Below are positions 45,701 to 54,783 of a DNA stretch of 64,000 nucleotides, one piece after another; within the stretch, counting starts at the first letter, position 1, and each line of letters starts with the position of its first letter. The notes below the pieces were generated by a model. It did not search any database. It saw only the letters and a program-made list of their open reading frames with translations, and was not told where the DNA came from. A program made the position numbers and the translations under genes. This DNA is from an uncultured Christensenella sp. (lineage in GTDB: Bacteria; Bacillota; Clostridia; Christensenellales; UBA3700). The DNA lies in the NCBI GenBank assembly GCA_949287655.1, contig CASEHD010000005.1, positions 1-64,000 of the forward strand, in the 5' to 3' direction.

Positions 45701-46767
45701 TTGACGACGATATAGTCGACGGACGGCTCAAAACAAGCGTAAGTCGTGCCGGTGACCTGGTTGAGTATCTCGTCCAGCGTGTAACCTATCGCGATCTTGG
45801 TCGCGACCTTCGCGATCGGATAGCCCGTAGCCTTTGAAGCGAGCGCGGAAGAACGCGAAACGCGCGGGTTAACCTCTATCACCGCGTATTCAAAGCTGTC
45901 CGGTCTCAAAGCGAACTGGACGTTGCATCCGCCCTCGACCTCGAGCGCGTCGACTATCTGCAAAGCCGCGCTCCTCAGCATCTGGAATTCTTTTTCCGCA
46001 AGGGTCACCGTCGGAGCGACGACTATGCTGTCGCCGGTATGAACGCCGACCGGGTCGACGTTTTCCATCGAGCATATCGTAATGCAATTGCCCTTGCTGT
46101 CGCGCATTACCTCGAATTCGATCTCTTTCCAACCGCTTATGCACTTTTCGACAAGGATCTGATGTATCGGGGAGCTTCTGAGTCCGCCTTCCGCGATCTC
46201 TCTGAACTGATCTTCGTCGTCGGCGATACCGCCGCCGGTGCCGCCCAGCGTAAACGCGGGACGGATTATTACCGGATATCCTATCTTTTCAGCGACCCTT
46301 ACGCCGTCTTCGAGGTCGTTGACGACTTCCGACGGAATGACTGGCTGACCAATTTCCGCAAGCGTATCCTTAAACGCCTGTCTGTCCTCCGCACGGTCTA
46401 TCGTCTCCGGCTTCGCGCCCAGAAGCTTTACGCCCATCTTGTCGAGGAAGCCCTCTTTCGCCAGCTGCATCGAAAGGGTAAGTCCGTTCTGACCGCCCAT
46501 CGTCGACAAAAGACTGTCCGGGCGTTCTTTTTCAATTATTCTCTTTACCGTATTCAGCGTAAGCGGCTCGATATAGATCCTGTCCGCGACCGCGTTGTCG
46601 GTCATTATCGTAGCCGGATTGGAGTTGACCAGCACGACTTCGAGTCCGTCGGCTTTGAGCGCGCGGCACGCCTGGGTGCCCGCATAGTCGAATTCAGCCG
46701 CCTGTCCTATGACGATAGGACCCGAGCCTATTACCATTACCTTGTGTATGTCTTTATTGAGTGGCAT
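42727..46767 (-). CDS. carB: Carbamoyl-phosphate synthase large subunit fused to a DapF-like domain
   Basis: A single unbroken frame of 1346 residues. Residues 1 to about 1070 are a complete CarB: two ATP-grasp halves (GSGPIVIGQAAEFDYAGTQ near the start, GSGPIRIGQGIEFDYASVH in the second), the oligomerisation region and an MGS-like domain (GGIFITVRDQDKHE ... DVIVVDKIHQN). After VDINKLRKGKTL a diaminopimelate epimerase domain follows (LRKFTKMHGAGNDYICF to the end, about 275 residues). It has NMGNPHCVV and the second catalytic cysteine in RSCGTGACAAV. The first catalytic cysteine (CGNG) is Ser: EMSGNGIRC (codon TCG), and GADG reads GGEG. It starts one base within the carA stop (TAATG). Confidence 0.93.
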   Translation of the reverse strand: MPLNKDIHKVMVIGSGPIVIGQAAEFDYAGTQACRALKADGLEVVLVNSNPATIMTDNAVADRIYIEPLTLNTVKRIIEKERPDSLLSTMGGQNGLTLSMQLAKEGFLDKMGVKLLGAKPETIDRAEDRQAFKDTLAEIGQPVIPSEVVNDLEDGVRVAEKIGYPVIIRPAFTLGGTGGGIADDEDQFREIAEGGLRSSPIHQILVEKCISGWKEIEFEVMRDSKGNCITICSMENVDPVGVHTGDSIVVAPTVTLAEKEFQMLRSAALQIVDALEVEGGCNVQFALRPDSFEYAVIEVNPRVSRSSALASKATGYPIAKVATKIAIGYTLDEILNQVTGTTYACFEPSVDYIVVKFPKWPFDKFFYASRKLGTQMKATGEVMSIGTSYEHAILKAVRGAEISHDTLNSEKFMAMTDAELSEKLNDCDDERIFVVYEALKRGFSVDEIYNKTKIDRWFLNKYLNLVKMERRLASEPLTDELYLEAKKMGYLDKTIESFSKDKIKNKRYASYKMVDTCAAEFSAQTPYFYSTYDDENEALEFLENNKTDKKRIVVFGSGPIRIGQGIEFDYASVHCVWALKEKGYEVVIVNNNPETVSTDFDTADRLYFEPLTNEDVLSILNTEKPYGVVVAFGGQTAIKLTKMLRQKGIKILGTQAEYIDMAEDREKFDELLEKLKIKRPKGFTVMTKEEALRVANEIGYPTLLRPSYVLGGQNMTVCYSDDDVKEYMDVILAQGIENPVLIDKYLMGKELEIDAICDGEEILIPGVMQHVERTGIHSGDSIAVYPAWDLGDEMTERIVDCSKRLAVSLHTVGLVNIQYLIYKDELYVIEVNPRSSRTIPYLSKVTGVPMVDLATRAILGEKLKDMGYGTGLYPNSPYVAVKVPVFSFEKLTNVDTQLGPEMKSTGEVLGIAGTLEEALFKGLVAAGYKMKKKGGIFITVRDQDKHEIGEIAQKFEDLGYTLYATAGTAKVLRDQGMDVIVVDKIHQNHEHNNLTLIESGKVNYIISTSSKGKLPTRDSVKIRRKAVERAIPCLTSIDTANAVANSLMSRYSEFNTELVDINKLRKGKTLRKFTKMHGAGNDYICFNCFESPIDSPEMLAIRLSDRYTGIGGEGVILILPSKSADAKMRMFNLDGTEGEMSGNGIRCVAKYLYDNNIVRKREFTVETISGFKEISIKTEKGEATYITVNMGAPELDAEKIPAKAEGRIIGKKYTVDGAEYNITCVNMGNPHCVVMLNHLDRFDVNKVGSAFETDPLFPERVNTEFVKVLDDHTLKMRVWERGSGETRSCGTGACAAVVAAVENGLCPAGEEITVKQPGGDLTVRYADGIVYMTGTAVKVFDGEVEI

Positions 46768-47831
46768 TATCTTTTCTCCTCCGTCTTAGCGATAAAGTTG
46801 TCGATGATGAACTGCGTGTCGAGCGGCCCGCCGCACTCTTCGGGGTGGAACTGTACGGATACCGCGTTCTTGTACGCAAGACCTTCGCAGGTGCCGTCGT
46901 TCGCGTTCACGTAAAGCAGCTTCGCTCCCGCGGGGATCACGTTGTTGTCCACCGCGTAGCCGTGATTCTGCGACGTGATGAATATCCTGTCGCCAAACGT
47001 CTCTTTTACCGGCTGATTGCCGCCGCGGTGACCGTATTTAAGCTTATAGGTCTTGCCGCCCTGCGACAGCGCGAGTATCTGATGACCGAGGCTTACCGCC
47101 AGCATCGGTATGCCCGACTTGAGCAGCTTGTCCGCTTCTGCGGCTTCTGCTTTGCATTCCTCCGGATCGCCCGCTCCGTTTGAAAGCACTATGCCGCACG
47201 GCTTTGTCGCCAGCACGTCCTCCGCTTTCGTATCGTGCGGGAAACGGGTGACCTTAAAGCCGCGTTTAACGAACTCCGCGACCAGATTCGCGCTCTCGCC
47301 GTAATCGACGACCGCGATGTTTTTGCTTCCCTCGCCGAACGTTTCTACCTCCTTGCAGGAAGCCGCCGCGACCGCGCCGGTAATGCGGAAATCCTTTACT
47401 CTCTTCATCGTAACCGCGTCGGGAGACGGGTTTTTCGTAATGATACCGTTCATCACGCCGTTTTCCCTTATCGTCTTCGTCAGATGACGGGTATCTACGC
47501 CCGCAAGCGCGACGACGCCGCATCTTTTAAGCATATCGCCGAACTTTCCCTTTGTGCGGAAGTTGGACGGAGCGTCGCATATCTCGCGGCAGACGTAACC
47601 GGAAAGACATATCGACTTTTCGTCGTAATCTTCGGGGATATCGCCGTAGTTTCCTATCAGCGGGAACGTCTGCACGACGATCTGCCCGCGATAAGTCGGG
47701 TCCGCGACCGTTTCGAGATAGCCGCCCATAGAAGTCGTGAACACGACTTCGCCGATCGTCTCGCGGTCGGCGCCGACGCCGTAGCCTTCAAACTTGTCAC
47801 CGTTTTCCAGAATCAGATAAACTTTGTCCAT
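46767..47831 (-). CDS. carA: Carbamoyl-phosphate synthase small subunit lacking the glutaminase cysteine
   Basis: Normally hydrolyses glutamine and passes ammonia to CarB. The start at ATG 47831 (354 residues) has GAGGA upstream. The N-terminal CarA domain is normal (GYLETVADPTYRGQIVVQTFPLIGNYG). In the amidotransferase domain the nucleophile elbow, usually GICLGHQ, reads LAVSLGHQ (Ser codon AGC), and SNGPGDP reads SNGAGDP. The histidine and glutamate of the triad remain in VQFHPEE, and GHRGGNQPV is intact. Without the cysteine, glutamine hydrolysis is not expected; the subunit may serve structurally, with ammonia as the nitrogen donor. Confidence 0.92.
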   Translation of the reverse strand: MDKVYLILENGDKFEGYGVGADRETIGEVVFTTSMGGYLETVADPTYRGQIVVQTFPLIGNYGDIPEDYDEKSICLSGYVCREICDAPSNFRTKGKFGDMLKRCGVVALAGVDTRHLTKTIRENGVMNGIITKNPSPDAVTMKRVKDFRITGAVAAASCKEVETFGEGSKNIAVVDYGESANLVAEFVKRGFKVTRFPHDTKAEDVLATKPCGIVLSNGAGDPEECKAEAAEADKLLKSGIPMLAVSLGHQILALSQGGKTYKLKYGHRGGNQPVKETFGDRIFITSQNHGYAVDNNVIPAGAKLLYVNANDGTCEGLAYKNAVSVQFHPEECGGPLDTQFIIDNFIAKTEEKR

Positions 47832-47844
47832 AAATTTTCCTCGT

Positions 47845-47881
47845 GCGCGCAAAACGCGCGTTTTTCAGAGCGCGTGCGCGC
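47845..47881 (-). promoter_or_regulatory. GC-rich hairpin in the carA leader
   Basis: In the minus-strand RNA GCGCGCACGCGC can pair with GCGCGU-UUU-GCGCGC, a stem of about 12 bp with a three-base bulge, ending about 8 bases before the carA ribosome-binding site. There is no T run, so it is not a terminator; it may affect translation or RNA stability. Confidence 0.45.
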
Positions 47882-48030
47882 CGTAAATTCTTTACTAATA
47901 ATATTACCATATATCTGCCGCCGCCGCAAGACATTTTTTGAAAAAAGCCGCGCCTTCCCCGCTCTTTTGCACGTACGTCGCACCGCGTAAAAAAATATTT
48001 TTTTTATCCTCTTCAACCCCTTTCAAACAG

Positions 48031-48059
48031 GTGACTGATTTTTCGCTTTGTGCTATAAT
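48031..48059 (+). promoter_or_regulatory. Promoter of purF-asnA
   Basis: GTGACT (48031-48036), 17 bases, TATAAT (48054-48059), 31 bp before the purF start. Confidence 0.6.
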
Positions 48060-48090
48060 TCTAATATATTTTTTCTGTGGAGGAATTGAT

Positions 48091-49494
48091 ATGGCTCGCA
48101 AGATCAACGAAGAATGCGGTATTTTCGGTATATATAACAAAGCCGGCATAAAACAGCTGGGCAATCTGGTGTACTTCGGTCTTTTCGCGCTGCAACACCG
48201 CGGTCAGGAAGCCGCAGGCATCGCGATCAACCGCGACGGAGACGTCGTCATCCAGAAAAGCCTCGGCCTCGTTTCCGACGTATTCAAGGACTCTCCGATG
48301 ATAACGATGGACGGCGATATCGCGGTCGGTCACGTAAGATATTCTACCACCGGCAGCAATACCCAGGAAAACGCTCAGCCCCTTTGCGCGAAATATTACA
48401 AAGGCTCTCTTACGATAGCTCACAACGGCAATATCTGCAACGCGGATAAACTGCGCAAGGAACTTTCGGAGCAAGGCAGCATATTCCACTCCACCAACGA
48501 CAGCGAGATAATCGCGTATCTTATCGCGAAAGCGCGCATACATACTAAGTCCATCGAGGAAGCGGTAAAAGCTGTGATACCTCAGCTGGAAGGCTCATTC
48601 TCCCTGCTCGTGATGAGTCCGAGAAAACTCATCGCGGTAAGAGACCCGCACGGCATACGCCCCCTCTGTATGGGCAGGATAAAGGACAGCGTGGTTTTCG
48701 CCAGCGAGACCTGCGCGCTCGATACGGTGGGCGCTACCTTCGTAAGAGATATCCGCCCCGGCGAGATATACGTCGTCAACCAGACCGGCGAATTCAGCAT
48801 TGAAGACTACTGCAATCAGCCTTCCGCCCTCTGTATATTCGAACACATCTACTTTGCGCGCCCCGACAGCGTCATCGACGGTCAGAGCGTCAACGAAGCG
48901 AGAGTGGAAGCAGGCAGGATGCTCGCAAAACAGCACCCCGTCGAAGCTGACGTAGTCATAGGCGTGCCCGACAGCGGCCTTTCCAGCGCGATAGGCTACT
49001 CTATGCAAAGCGGTATTCCGTACGGCGTCGGACTTATCAAAAACAGATATATAGGCAGAACTTTCATTCAGCCGTCGCAGGCGATGAGAGAAAGAAGCGT
49101 CGCGCTCAAACTGAACGTGCTTAAAGCTAATATCGAAGGCAAGCGCGTCATCGTCATAGACGACTCGATAGTCAGAGGAACAACGCTCGCGAATATAATC
49201 AAAATGCTCAAAAAGGGCGGCGCGACCGAAGTGCACGTGCGCATAAGCAGCCCCAAGTTCATATATCCGTGCTTCTACGGCACCGATATCCCGGACAGGA
49301 GCCAGCTGGCAAGCGTCAACTATACGCACGACGAACTGTGCCGCAAGATAGGCGCGGATTCTCTCGGTTTCCTCGACACCGACAGCGTGGACGAGATTGC
49401 GAAAAACAGCAAGCTCGCGTTCTGCAAAGCTTGCTTTACAGGCAAATACCCCTGTCCAGTACCCGAATGCGCAAACAAAACGGAGTTTGAATGA
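48091..49494 (+). CDS. purF: Amidophosphoribosyltransferase
   Basis: First step of purine synthesis: glutamine + PRPP to phosphoribosylamine. The ATG at 48091 (467 residues) follows GGAGG by seven bases. After an eight-residue propeptide comes the catalytic N-terminal cysteine (EECGIFGIY). The glutaminase domain has the RYSTTGSN region, and the PRPP loop is [13 protein letters not shown]. Cysteines near the C terminus ([15 protein letters not shown]) match the Fe-S-containing Bacillus type. Its glutaminase site is intact, in contrast to CarA next door. Confidence 0.96.
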   Translation: MARKINEECGIFGIYNKAGIKQLGNLVYFGLFALQHRGQEAAGIAINRDGDVVIQKSLGLVSDVFKDSPMITMDGDIAVGHVRYSTTGSNTQENAQPLCAKYYKGSLTIAHNGNICNADKLRKELSEQGSIFHSTNDSEIIAYLIAKARIHTKSIEEAVKAVIPQLEGSFSLLVMSPRKLIAVRDPHGIRPLCMGRIKDSVVFASETCALDTVGATFVRDIRPGEIYVVNQTGEFSIEDYCNQPSALCIFEHIYFARPDSVIDGQSVNEARVEAGRMLAKQHPVEADVVIGVPDSGLSSAIGYSMQSGIPYGVGLIKNRYIGRTFIQPSQAMRERSVALKLNVLKANIEGKRVIVIDDSIVRGTTLANIIKMLKKGGATEVHVRISSPKFIYPCFYGTDIPDRSQLASVNYTHDELCRKIGADSLGFLDTDSVDEIAKNSKLAFCKACFTGKYPCPVPECANKTEFE

Positions 49495-49495
49495 T

Positions 49496-50467
49496 ATGAC
49501 CGGACTTCTGGAAACCGAAATAAAGATAAAATATTTAAAAGACAGCTTTGAACGTCTGCTCGCGTCAAAACTCAACCTCACCCGCGTTTCCGCGCCACTT
49601 TTCGTACTAGCGGACAGCGGACTCAACGACAATCTGAACGGTGTGGAGCGCCCTGTATCTTTCGATATTAAGCAGACCGGCAAGGTCGCGGAAGTCGTGC
49701 ACAGCCTCGCGAAATGGAAGAGATTTGCGCTGTACGAATACGGCTTTGAACCCGACAGCGGTCTTTATACCGATATGAACGCGATACGCCGCGACGAGGT
49801 GTGCGACAATCTGCACTCTCTTTACGTCGACCAGTGGGACTGGGAAAAGGTGATCAACCGCGAGGACAGAAACCCGGAATACCTGAAAGCGACAGTGGAG
49901 AAGATCTACGAGGCGCTCAAAGAGTGTATGAACGCGCTTCAGGGCCATTTCGGCGAAAAGACGACCACCCTTCCCGATAAGATCACATTTGTCACCACGC
50001 AGGAGCTTGAGGACCTCTACCCCGACCTCGCGCCGTCGGAAAGAGAGACGGCGTTCGTCAGAAAATGCGGCGCTATGTTCCTGATGCAGATAGGAGGCAA
50101 GCTGAAAAGCGGCAAGAAACACGACGGCAGGGCGCCCGACTACGACGATTGGCAGCTCAACGGCGACCTCGTGCTTTACTACCCCGTTCTCGACAGAGCT
50201 TTTGAGATATCTTCAATGGGCATACGCGTGGACAAGGACTCCCTTATCCGTCAGCTTACGGAAGAAGGTCAGCTGGAGAGGCTGGAATATCCGTTCCACA
50301 AAGCGCTTGTCGAAGACAGGCTCCCGCTTACGATCGGCGGCGGCATAGGTCAGTCCAGACTTTGTATGTTCCTGCTCGGCAAACGCCACATAGGCGAAGT
50401 TCAGGCTTCGATATGGCCGGAGGAAACGTTGGAAGACTGCAAGAAGAAAGGGATAACCCTTCTGTGA
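49496..50467 (+). CDS. asnA: Aspartate-ammonia ligase (asparagine synthetase A)
   Basis: Makes asparagine from aspartate, ATP and free ammonia. The 324-residue protein starts at ATG 49496, one base after the purF stop; an earlier in-frame start lies inside purF. It shows the AsnA features: [51 protein letters not shown], and the C-terminal [28 protein letters not shown], a class II synthetase-like motif 3. It is in one operon with purF. Confidence 0.96.
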   Translation: MTGLLETEIKIKYLKDSFERLLASKLNLTRVSAPLFVLADSGLNDNLNGVERPVSFDIKQTGKVAEVVHSLAKWKRFALYEYGFEPDSGLYTDMNAIRRDEVCDNLHSLYVDQWDWEKVINREDRNPEYLKATVEKIYEALKECMNALQGHFGEKTTTLPDKITFVTTQELEDLYPDLAPSERETAFVRKCGAMFLMQIGGKLKSGKKHDGRAPDYDDWQLNGDLVLYYPVLDRAFEISSMGIRVDKDSLIRQLTEEGQLERLEYPFHKALVEDRLPLTIGGGIGQSRLCMFLLGKRHIGEVQASIWPEETLEDCKKKGITLL

Positions 50468-50513
50468 CCTTATTTTCTCAATACATATCGACAAAAATCA
50501 AAATATAAATAAA

Positions 50514-50541
50514 TAAACGGGCGGTCAGACCGCCCGTTTAT
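50514..50541. terminator. Terminator after asnA
   Basis: AAACGGGCGGTC and GACCGCCCGTTT make a stem of at least 10 bp, about 50 bp past the asnA stop, followed by ATT. Confidence 0.8.
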
Positions 50542-50660
50542 TACCGCGTTCGTTTGAGAATGCGTTTACTTTTAATATCCCCGGCTCGAATGTCGCTTGC
50601 CGCCCGTCTTATAAATCCTTTCCGAGCGTTTCCAACGGCGATTTATATATTGGATCCGAT

Positions 50661-50699
50661 AAAAAAATCCGCCGCTTACGCTGACCGTAAACGGCGGAT
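50661..50699 (-). terminator. Terminator after alaS
   Basis: On the minus strand ATCCGCCG-TTTACG pairs with CGTAAG-CGGCGGAT and is followed by seven T. It lies 24 bp past the alaS stop. Confidence 0.9.
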
Positions 50700-50722
50700 A
50701 TGTTATCATATGATCTGCGTTA

Positions 50723-52510
50723 TCATTCCGCGTCGATAGTTGCCTTTATACGGCGCACGCCCGCGCTCGACGACTGCTCTTTAAGCAATCTGAAATGCAC
50801 CAGCTGACCGGTATGTTCCGCATGCGGTCCGCCGCATATCTCTTTGTCGACGTCGCCTATCGTATAGACCTTTACCATCTCGCCGTATCTGCTGCCGAAT
50901 ACGCCGACCGCGTTCTGTTCGCGCGCCTGTTCGACGGTCATCTCCTCGCACACTACGGGGATATCTCTTGCAATAGCGTCGTTTACCGCGTCCTCGACCG
51001 CCTTCTTCTCTTCCTCTGTCAGAGGTCTGTCGAAGTTGAAGTCGAAACGCAGTCTTTCCGCGGTGATGTTGCTGCCCTTCTGCTGTATATCGTCTCTTCC
51101 CAGCACTTTTTTCAGACAGCCGAGAAGGAGGTGCGTGGCGGTATGAAGGTAGGTCGTTCTCTTAGAGGTATCCGCGAGTCCGCCCTTGAATTTCTGTTCA
51201 GCGCCCGCCTGCGATTTCTTCTGATGTTCTTCGAAAGCCTTGTCATAGCCCTCTTTGTCAACGCCGAAGCCGCGCTCTCTGCATATCTCTTCCGTCATCT
51301 CGATCGGGAAACCGAAAGTGTCGTACAATCTGAAAGCGGTCTTGCCGTTCAGCTTATCGCCCTGCACGTATTTAAGCACTTTTTCAATCTCTTTGAGACC
51401 GTTTTCGAGGGTCTTTGAAAAGCGTTCCTCTTCCTTTGTCAGCTCTTCGACTATCTTTGCCGCGTTGACCTGAAGTTCCGGATATACGTCCTTGTACTTT
51501 TCAATATATATCTTCGCGAGGTCGACCAGCTTGGCGCTGTCGAACCCGATTTGTCTTGCGAATCTCACGCTTCTTCTGATAAGGCGGCGCAGCACGTACC
51601 CCTGATCGACGTTGGACGGCACTACGCCGCGCTCGTCGCCGATGAGGAATGTCGCGGTACGGATGTGGTCCGCGATTATTCTTATCGCCCTGGTGTCCTC
51701 TTCGTTCTCTCCGTATTTCTTTCCGCTTTCTTCGGATATCTTAGCGATGACGTCCGTGAAAAGGTCGGTTTCGTACGCGCTCCTGAGCCCGTTTATCATG
51801 CAGACCGTACGCTCGAGCCCCATACCGGTATCGACGTTCTTCTGCTTGAGCGGTTCAAACTTACCGTCCGCGGTGCGGTTGAACTCCATAAACACGTTGT
51901 TCCAGATCTCAACCCACTTTCCGCAGTCGCAGGACGGGTCGCAATGATCGGAACAAGCGGGCTTGCCGGTGTCAATGAATATCTCTGTATCGCTGCCGCA
52001 GGGACCGGTCGCGCCGGCGTACCACCAGTTGTTCTTTTTGGGCAGATAGAATATCCTGTCCTTGGGTATACCGTGCTTTTCCCATACGCTTGCCGCAAAT
52101 GTATCTCTGGGGCAGTCCTCGTCGCCGGCAAATACGGTGACCGCGATCTTTTCGACGGGGATCTCAAGCACTTTGGTAAGAAAATCAAAAGAAAAACCTA
52201 TCGACTCTTCCTTAAAATAATCGCCCAAAGACCAATTGCCCAGCATTTCGAAAAAAGTCAGGTGCGTTGCGTCGCCGACCTCGTCGATATCGCCGGTACG
52301 CACGCATTTCTGCACGTCGGTGAGGCGCTTCCCCGCCGGGTGCTTCTGCCCGAGAAGGTAGGGCACGAGCGGGTGCATGCCGGCAGTCGTGAAAAGCACC
52401 GACGGGTCGTTTTCCGGGATGAGCGAAGCGGACGGTATGACCGCATGTCCGCGTTCTTTGAAAAATTCGAGATAACTCGATCTCAGTTGCTCAGATGTCA
52501 ACTTCTTCAT
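50723..52510 (-). CDS. alaS: Alanyl-tRNA synthetase, short form without C-terminal domain
   Basis: Charges tRNA-Ala. The ATG at 52510 (595 residues) follows AGAGG; family starts match (SSYLEFFKERGHAVIPSASLIPENDPSVLFTTAGM). The aminoacylation core and the tRNA-recognition region are present, and so is the editing domain with HTATHLLLG and EICGGPHAEHTG. The protein ends right after the editing domain (SSSAGVRRIKATIDAE). The usual 870-residue enzyme has a further coiled coil and C-Ala domain that are absent, with no continuing frame downstream. It is 17 bp after glnA and likely co-transcribed. Confidence 0.92.
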   Translation of the reverse strand: MKKLTSEQLRSSYLEFFKERGHAVIPSASLIPENDPSVLFTTAGMHPLVPYLLGQKHPAGKRLTDVQKCVRTGDIDEVGDATHLTFFEMLGNWSLGDYFKEESIGFSFDFLTKVLEIPVEKIAVTVFAGDEDCPRDTFAASVWEKHGIPKDRIFYLPKKNNWWYAGATGPCGSDTEIFIDTGKPACSDHCDPSCDCGKWVEIWNNVFMEFNRTADGKFEPLKQKNVDTGMGLERTVCMINGLRSAYETDLFTDVIAKISEESGKKYGENEEDTRAIRIIADHIRTATFLIGDERGVVPSNVDQGYVLRRLIRRSVRFARQIGFDSAKLVDLAKIYIEKYKDVYPELQVNAAKIVEELTKEEERFSKTLENGLKEIEKVLKYVQGDKLNGKTAFRLYDTFGFPIEMTEEICRERGFGVDKEGYDKAFEEHQKKSQAGAEQKFKGGLADTSKRTTYLHTATHLLLGCLKKVLGRDDIQQKGSNITAERLRFDFNFDRPLTEEEKKAVEDAVNDAIARDIPVVCEEMTVEQAREQNAVGVFGSRYGEMVKVYTIGDVDKEICGGPHAEHTGQLVHFRLLKEQSSSAGVRRIKATIDAE

Positions 52511-52527
52511 ATATAAATACCTCTTTT

Positions 52528-54648
52528 TTATTCGTAGAAAAGTATATCCGCATAAGTCGGGAAAGGCCACATCTCCTGAGGAGTGATGCTTTCCAGCTTG
52601 TCGGCGTATTCGCGCAGTTTTTCCATGACCAGTTTCACTCTGTCGCGGAAAAGTATAGCCTGTTTTTTGCTGTCCGTAGCGGCAAACGCGCCGTCCTTTG
52701 CGGTCTGCAAAGCGTCGATATTGTCTTTAAGACCCTTTACGAGAACGCTTACGTTCCTTATCATCGCCCTCTGTACGACTGCGAGTTCGGGGTCGACCTT
52801 GCCGATCTCGTTTATCTGCTTCGCGAGCGTATATTGCCATCTCAGCACCGCGGGCAGGATCTGGTTTCTCGCCATAAGAAGCGCGGTCTCCGCCTCAATG
52901 TTCGCGCTCTTGACGTAGTTGTCGAGGTATATCGCGCGGCGGCTCTCCATTTCCTTTACGGAAAGAAGATTGTGCTTTAAGAACAGCTCCATATTCTTGG
53001 GTCTGACCATCGCCTCGTAAGCGTCGACGCTGTTGGTCGCGGTGTCGAGACCGCGCTTTTTAGCCTCTTTCACCCACTCTCTGCTGTAATTGTTGCCGTT
53101 GAAAATTATTCTCTTATGCTCGTTGTAAGTGGTCTTGACCAGCTCGTTTATCGCCTTGTCGAGGTCCTTTTTGGGCACTTTTTCAAGCGTATCCGCCATT
53201 CTCGAAATCATTTCCGCGGTCATCGCGTTCATGATAAGGGTCGGCGTAGAAAGCGTCGCGGAGCTGCCGACCATTCTGAATTCGAACTTGTTGCCGGTAA
53301 ACGCAAACGGAGACGTACGGTTACGGTCGGACGTATCCTTCTTGGGCTGCGCGACGTAGCTTACGCCCATATTGATATATTGCTTTGTCGCGCTGGCGAT
53401 CGTATGCCCTTCGCTGATATCGTCGAGAAGGGTCTGCATGTCGCCGCCGATAAATACCGAAATGATCGACGGAGGCGCCTCGTTCCCGCCCAGTCTGTAA
53501 TCGTTGCCAAGGCTGGACGCGCTCATTCTTAGCAGGTCGTAATATTCGTCCACGCCCGCTATAACGGCGAGGAAGAACAGCAAAAATACCTTGTTTTCAG
53601 ACGGGTTGCTGCCCGGCTTCAGCAGATTGAGACCGGTGTCCGTGCCCAGAGAATAGTTGCAATGCTTGCCGCTGCCGTTTATGCCCGCGAACGGCTTTTC
53701 GTGCAGAAGGCAGGCAAGACCTCTCTGATCGGCGACCTTCTTCATCGTCTCCATAATAAGCTGATTCTGGTCTGTCGCGATATTCGCCTGGCAGAAGATG
53801 GGCGCCAGCTCGTGCTGAGCGGGAGCGACCTCGTTGTGCTGGGTCTTAGCGGTTATGCCCAGCTTCCACAGTTCCTCGTTGAGATCCGCCATAAAGTCGC
53901 TGACCCTGTCGCGTATACTTGCATAATATTGGTCGTTCTTTTCCTGTCCTTTGGGCGGCATTGCGCCGAAAAGCGTTCTGCCCGTAAATTCGAGGTCGTA
54001 CCTCTTATCGAAATCTTTTTTGTCGACAAGGAAATATTCCTGCTCTCCGCCGACGTTTGCGATGACTCTCTTCGCTTCTACGCCGAGTATTCTGAGGAGC
54101 CTTAATCCTTCCTTGTTTATCGCTTCCATCGACTTCAGAAGCGGGGTCTTCTTGTCGAGCGCTTCGCCGGTGTAAGAACAAAACGCGGTCGGTATGCACA
54201 AGACGCCCGCGCCGTCCTTCGGCTTTTTGATGAACGCCGGCGACGAACAGTCCCACGCGGTATATCCGCGCGCTTCGAAAGTCGCCCTTATGCCGCCCGA
54301 CGGGAAGCTGGACGCGTCTGCCTCGCCTTTACGCAGATTGCTGCCGGTAAATTCGAGGATCGGGTTGCCCTGCTTGTCGATCGAGATAAAGCTGTCGTGC
54401 TTTTCAGCCGTCGTGCCGGTAAGCGGCTGGAACCAGTGCGTATAGTGCGTGGCGCCGTTTTCGCTGCTCCACTCCTTCATAGCCTCCGCGACCTTGTTCG
54501 CGAGTTCTTTTTCAAGCGGTTTTCCGGAATCAATGACTTCCTTTAATTCCCTGTAAGTATCTTCCGAAAGATACTTTTTCATAACGCTGTCGTTAAAAAC
54601 GTGACAGCCGAAAAAATCGGTGATCTTTTTGCTTTCTGTAATTCTCAT
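52528..54648 (-). CDS. glnA: Type III glutamine synthetase
   Basis: Assimilates ammonia into glutamine. The 706-residue length and the opening FGCHVFNDSVMKKYLSEDTYRELK are those of the GlnN (GSIII) family. Catalytic blocks include HWFQPLTGTTAEKHDSF, HNEVAPAQHELAPIF, GINGSGKHCNYSLGT and GKHCN-type ATP-binding residues, and the NRTSPFAFTGNKFEFRMVGS segment. It has its own promoter and leads the glnA-alaS pair. Confidence 0.95.
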   Translation of the reverse strand: MRITESKKITDFFGCHVFNDSVMKKYLSEDTYRELKEVIDSGKPLEKELANKVAEAMKEWSSENGATHYTHWFQPLTGTTAEKHDSFISIDKQGNPILEFTGSNLRKGEADASSFPSGGIRATFEARGYTAWDCSSPAFIKKPKDGAGVLCIPTAFCSYTGEALDKKTPLLKSMEAINKEGLRLLRILGVEAKRVIANVGGEQEYFLVDKKDFDKRYDLEFTGRTLFGAMPPKGQEKNDQYYASIRDRVSDFMADLNEELWKLGITAKTQHNEVAPAQHELAPIFCQANIATDQNQLIMETMKKVADQRGLACLLHEKPFAGINGSGKHCNYSLGTDTGLNLLKPGSNPSENKVFLLFFLAVIAGVDEYYDLLRMSASSLGNDYRLGGNEAPPSIISVFIGGDMQTLLDDISEGHTIASATKQYINMGVSYVAQPKKDTSDRNRTSPFAFTGNKFEFRMVGSSATLSTPTLIMNAMTAEMISRMADTLEKVPKKDLDKAINELVKTTYNEHKRIIFNGNNYSREWVKEAKKRGLDTATNSVDAYEAMVRPKNMELFLKHNLLSVKEMESRRAIYLDNYVKSANIEAETALLMARNQILPAVLRWQYTLAKQINEIGKVDPELAVVQRAMIRNVSVLVKGLKDNIDALQTAKDGAFAATDSKKQAILFRDRVKLVMEKLREYADKLESITPQEMWPFPTYADILFYE

Positions 54649-54686
54649 ATGCGTCTCCGGATAACGACTGTTTTTCAGATATCCTT

Positions 54687-54715
54687 ATTATATATAATGA
54701 ACTGTAAAATGGCAA
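54687..54715 (-). promoter_or_regulatory. Promoter of glnA-alaS
   Basis: On the minus strand TTGCCA (54710-54715), 17 bases, TATAAT (54687-54692). Confidence 0.7.
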
Positions 54716-54783
54716 ATAATTGACGCGCGTTTTATCAAATTTATTAACTTTTTGATTGTTTTGTAAAACTATATTTTATAAAA

